DNA of 10,163 bases. Origin: an uncultured archaeon (lineage in GTDB: Archaea; Halobacteriota; Methanosarcinia; Methanosarcinales; Methanoperedenaceae). The translations under genes and the position numbers were made by a program. Below the pieces are notes generated by a model that saw only the letters and a list, made by a program, of their open reading frames with translations, was not told the origin of the DNA and did not search any database. This document shows positions 9,165 to 10,163 of the stretch, in pieces. The stretch covers positions 1 through 10,163 of the forward strand of contig CABMIA010000155.1 of NCBI GenBank assembly GCA_902386085.1, in the 5' to 3' direction. Position 1 is the stretch's first letter. Every line of letters begins with the position of its first letter.

Positions 9165-9213
9165 TTAGAAAGTCTCCATTGACTTTTGTTTCTATAACGA
9201 CCTTCTTTGACAT
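9088..9213 (-). CDS. Possible 41-residue leader peptide overlapping the toxin start
   Basis: A short frame starts at ATG 9213 behind a near-perfect ribosome binding site, AGAGGTGA (9217-9224), stronger than that of the toxin. It reads MSKKVVIETKVNGDFLNETK and continues for 21 more residues to TAA at 9088, overlapping the first 77 nt of the toxin gene in another frame. It lies at the expected place after the TATA box near 9255. It may be a leader peptide whose translation controls toxin synthesis, or a remnant of an older N-terminus lost by frameshift. No homology is recognised. Confidence 0.4.
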   Translation of the reverse strand: MSKKVVIETKVNGDFLNETKSHCEKYRIVGRIKNTCTGADL

Positions 9214-9234
9214 ACTTCACCTCTAGTATCGGTT

Positions 9235-9259
9235 ATGTACTTTTTACGTACATTATACT
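9235..9259 (-). promoter_or_regulatory. TATA box and inverted-repeat operator of the toxin-antitoxin operon
   Basis: On the minus strand a TATA-like AGTATAATG (9251-9259) is followed directly by the inverted repeat ATGTAC/GTACAT (9248-9253 and 9235-9240, 7-nt spacer). Transcription would start near 9228, just before the strong ribosome binding site at 9217-9224. An operator between TATA box and start site suits autorepression by the AbrB-type antitoxin (inference). Confidence 0.45.
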
Positions 9260-9488
9260 AATAAATTACGTTTTTAATAATAAAGGTTGCGGTCGATCAT
9301 CAAAGCAATTTTTAAATTTTACAGGTTGCAAGTACAAAATATTAAAAACGCCTCTGTTCGAACCCTCTTTTTTATCTTGACATTTCTTATAGCGAAAAAA
9401 ATCTGACGATTTTTGGCATGTTTTCCTATCATTGACAACCATTCATAAAGCAAAAACCCCCGAAGACTTGACAGACCCCCTCAGAAAT
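9260..9488. other. A/T-rich gap between the toxin-antitoxin module and lemA
   Basis: No convincing gene is visible. The stretch holds a small A/T hairpin at 9397-9414 (AAAAATC/GATTTTT around a TGAC loop) and a 37-codon minus-strand frame (9319-9432) with no ribosome binding site and no recognised similarity. The sequence is consistent with decayed or regulatory DNA. Confidence 0.5.
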
Positions 9489-9490
9489 TA

Positions 9491-9498
9491 TTATATAG
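9491..9498 (+). promoter_or_regulatory. TATA box of lemA
   Basis: TTATATAG is centred about 26 nt before the ATG at 9520, the spacing expected for a leaderless archaeal transcript. An AGGT at 9510-9513 could act as ribosome binding site if transcription starts slightly earlier. Confidence 0.5.
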
Positions 9499-9519
9499 TG
9501 CCTGATTATAGGTATAGCC

Positions 9520-10083
9520 ATGGACATTTCGGTGGCGATACTGCTTTTTCTTTTCCTGGTTTTCATTCTTATTGTCATTTATTCCTTCTCTGTATATAAC
9601 AGGTTCAAGAGCTTAAGGAATGCAGGGGATGCAACGCTTTCCCAGACAAGGGTGGCAATGAAAAAGCGTCTTGATATGATAGAACAGCTCGTTGAATCCG
9701 TGAAAAGCTATGCGAAGTTCGAGCAGGAGACGTTCATGAAAATCACGGGCATGAGGGCGAACCTGGGGAAAGCGGGCCCGAATGATCTCAATAAAATGGA
9801 TGGGGAGATGCGCGGGCTGCTCGGGAATATAATTGCAGTTGCTGAGAACTATCCGGCACTTAAGACCTCAGAGACCGTAACCGTGACCATGAACGCGATC
9901 AAGGATATTGAGGATGAAATCGCACGGCACAGGTACACCTACAACAACATAATCCAGGAATACAATACAATGCTTGATACAATTCCTTCAAAATACATAG
10001 GACGCTCGGCTGGAATGAGCAAGAAGGAATATCTGGATTTCTTTGATGAGGAATTAAAAAGGCCAGTGGTGAGTTGGAGTTGA
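9520..10083 (+). CDS. lemA: LemA family protein
   Basis: 187 residues, normal for the family. One N-terminal membrane helix (residues 5-25) is followed by a helical bundle outside or inside the membrane. The LemA signature is clear: YNRFKSLRNAGDATLSQTRV (26-45), KKRLDMIEQLVESVKSYA (48-65), an AENYPALKT segment (112-120), then IEDEIARHRYTYNNIIQEYN (130-149) and a P-x-x-YIGR tail. LemA proteins are widespread in bacteria and found in some archaea; their function is unsettled, with links to membrane stress and surface display. The next gene begins within its stop codon, so the two should be translationally coupled. The protein keeps the usual YN-containing long helix near its C-terminus and shows no truncation. 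Confidence 0.93.
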   Translation: MDISVAILLFLFLVFILIVIYSFSVYNRFKSLRNAGDATLSQTRVAMKKRLDMIEQLVESVKSYAKFEQETFMKITGMRANLGKAGPNDLNKMDGEMRGLLGNIIAVAENYPALKTSETVTVTMNAIKDIEDEIARHRYTYNNIIQEYNTMLDTIPSKYIGRSAGMSKKEYLDFFDEELKRPVVSWS

Positions 10084-10163
10084 ATGAAAATAAGGAAATA
10101 GCAATTTTATTGATTGTCGTAGCACTTATAGGTGTAGCCGGACTTTATCTGGCCGGAGAATTC
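10080..10163 (+). CDS. Start of a small membrane-anchored protein, 3' end cut by window edge
   Basis: From TTG 10080 the frame stays open to the window edge (28 codons): MNENKEIAILLIVVALIGVA then GLYLAGEF. The residues after the short charged start form a membrane helix or signal anchor. GGTGA (10068-10072) lies 7 nt before the TTG, and the start overlaps the lemA stop (TTGA), a classic coupled arrangement. An upstream TTG at 10074 in the same frame is an alternative. Partners of lemA are often TPM-domain or M48-protease membrane proteins, but too little is present to name this one. Confidence 0.55.
   Translation, partial: MNENKEIAILLIVVALIGVAGLYLAGEF

Noticed and set aside
9355..9368. GTTCGAACCC resembles the T-loop of a tRNA or an integration site.
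   Set aside because: The flanking bases do not form a T-stem and no acceptor, D-arm or anticodon arm can be fitted on either strand.
9397..9414. A/T hairpin AAAAATC/GATTTTT as a terminator.
   Set aside because: The stem has only two G/C pairs and no gene on either strand clearly ends just before it.
9319..9432. 37-codon minus-strand frame upstream of the toxin region.
   Set aside because: No ribosome binding site, no recognised similarity, and the length is within chance for A/T-rich DNA.
10158..10163. The window ends exactly in GAATTC, which could mark an EcoRI clone end.
   Set aside because: The same site occurs inside the window (138-143 and 7588-7593) and the left edge is not a half site, so a cloning boundary is not supported.

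Overview
The window looks like chromosomal DNA of a euryarchaeon, most likely from the Methanosarcinales or the ANME-2d ('Ca. Methanoperedens') neighbourhood. The reasons are a full-length archaeal-type FEN1 flap endonuclease ending in a PCNA-binding peptide, a GXGXG/FwdC-like protein of the kind common in methanogens, a ribbon-helix-helix protein of an archaeal style, BRE/TATA-like promoter elements instead of -35/-10 boxes, and some strong Shine-Dalgarno sites. The lineage is inferred; no marker here is decisive at genus level.

Left part (1-2124). A ribbon-helix-helix protein runs off the left edge on the minus strand. Divergent from it is a two-gene plus-strand unit: a four-helix membrane protein resembling DUF5658, then a stand-alone receiver-domain response regulator. 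The membrane protein's ribosome binding site lies inside a hairpin. The regulator's last ~31 codons overlap the 3' end of tgt on the other strand.

Centre left (2031-4676). On the minus strand, queA and tgt form a bacterial-type queuosine pair: Tgt inserts preQ1 at the tRNA wobble position and QueA turns it into epoxyqueuosine using SAM. Upstream lie a pair of near-identical 24-bp operator-like repeats 33 bp apart, then a frameshifted remnant of a SAM hydroxide adenosyltransferase (DUF62).

Centre (4677-8157). A GXGXG protein (+) converges on a lipoprotein of the YbhB/PEBP family (-). A short flavodoxin (+) converges on fen (-). The fen gene lies 9 nt behind a short, divergent UPF0066/TrmO-like gene that starts with TTG, and the two probably form an operon.

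Right part (8313-10163). An AT-rich stretch holds a probable type II toxin-antitoxin module on the minus strand. The toxin (DUF4258/RelE-like) comes first, followed by an antitoxin that joins a four-cysteine YgiT-type zinc finger to an AbrB-type DNA-binding domain. The module is preceded by a TATA box, an inverted repeat and an unlisted 41-codon leader ORF with a very strong ribosome binding site. After a ~300 bp gap comes a LemA-family gene (+), overlapped by the start of a small membrane-anchored protein that is cut by the window edge.
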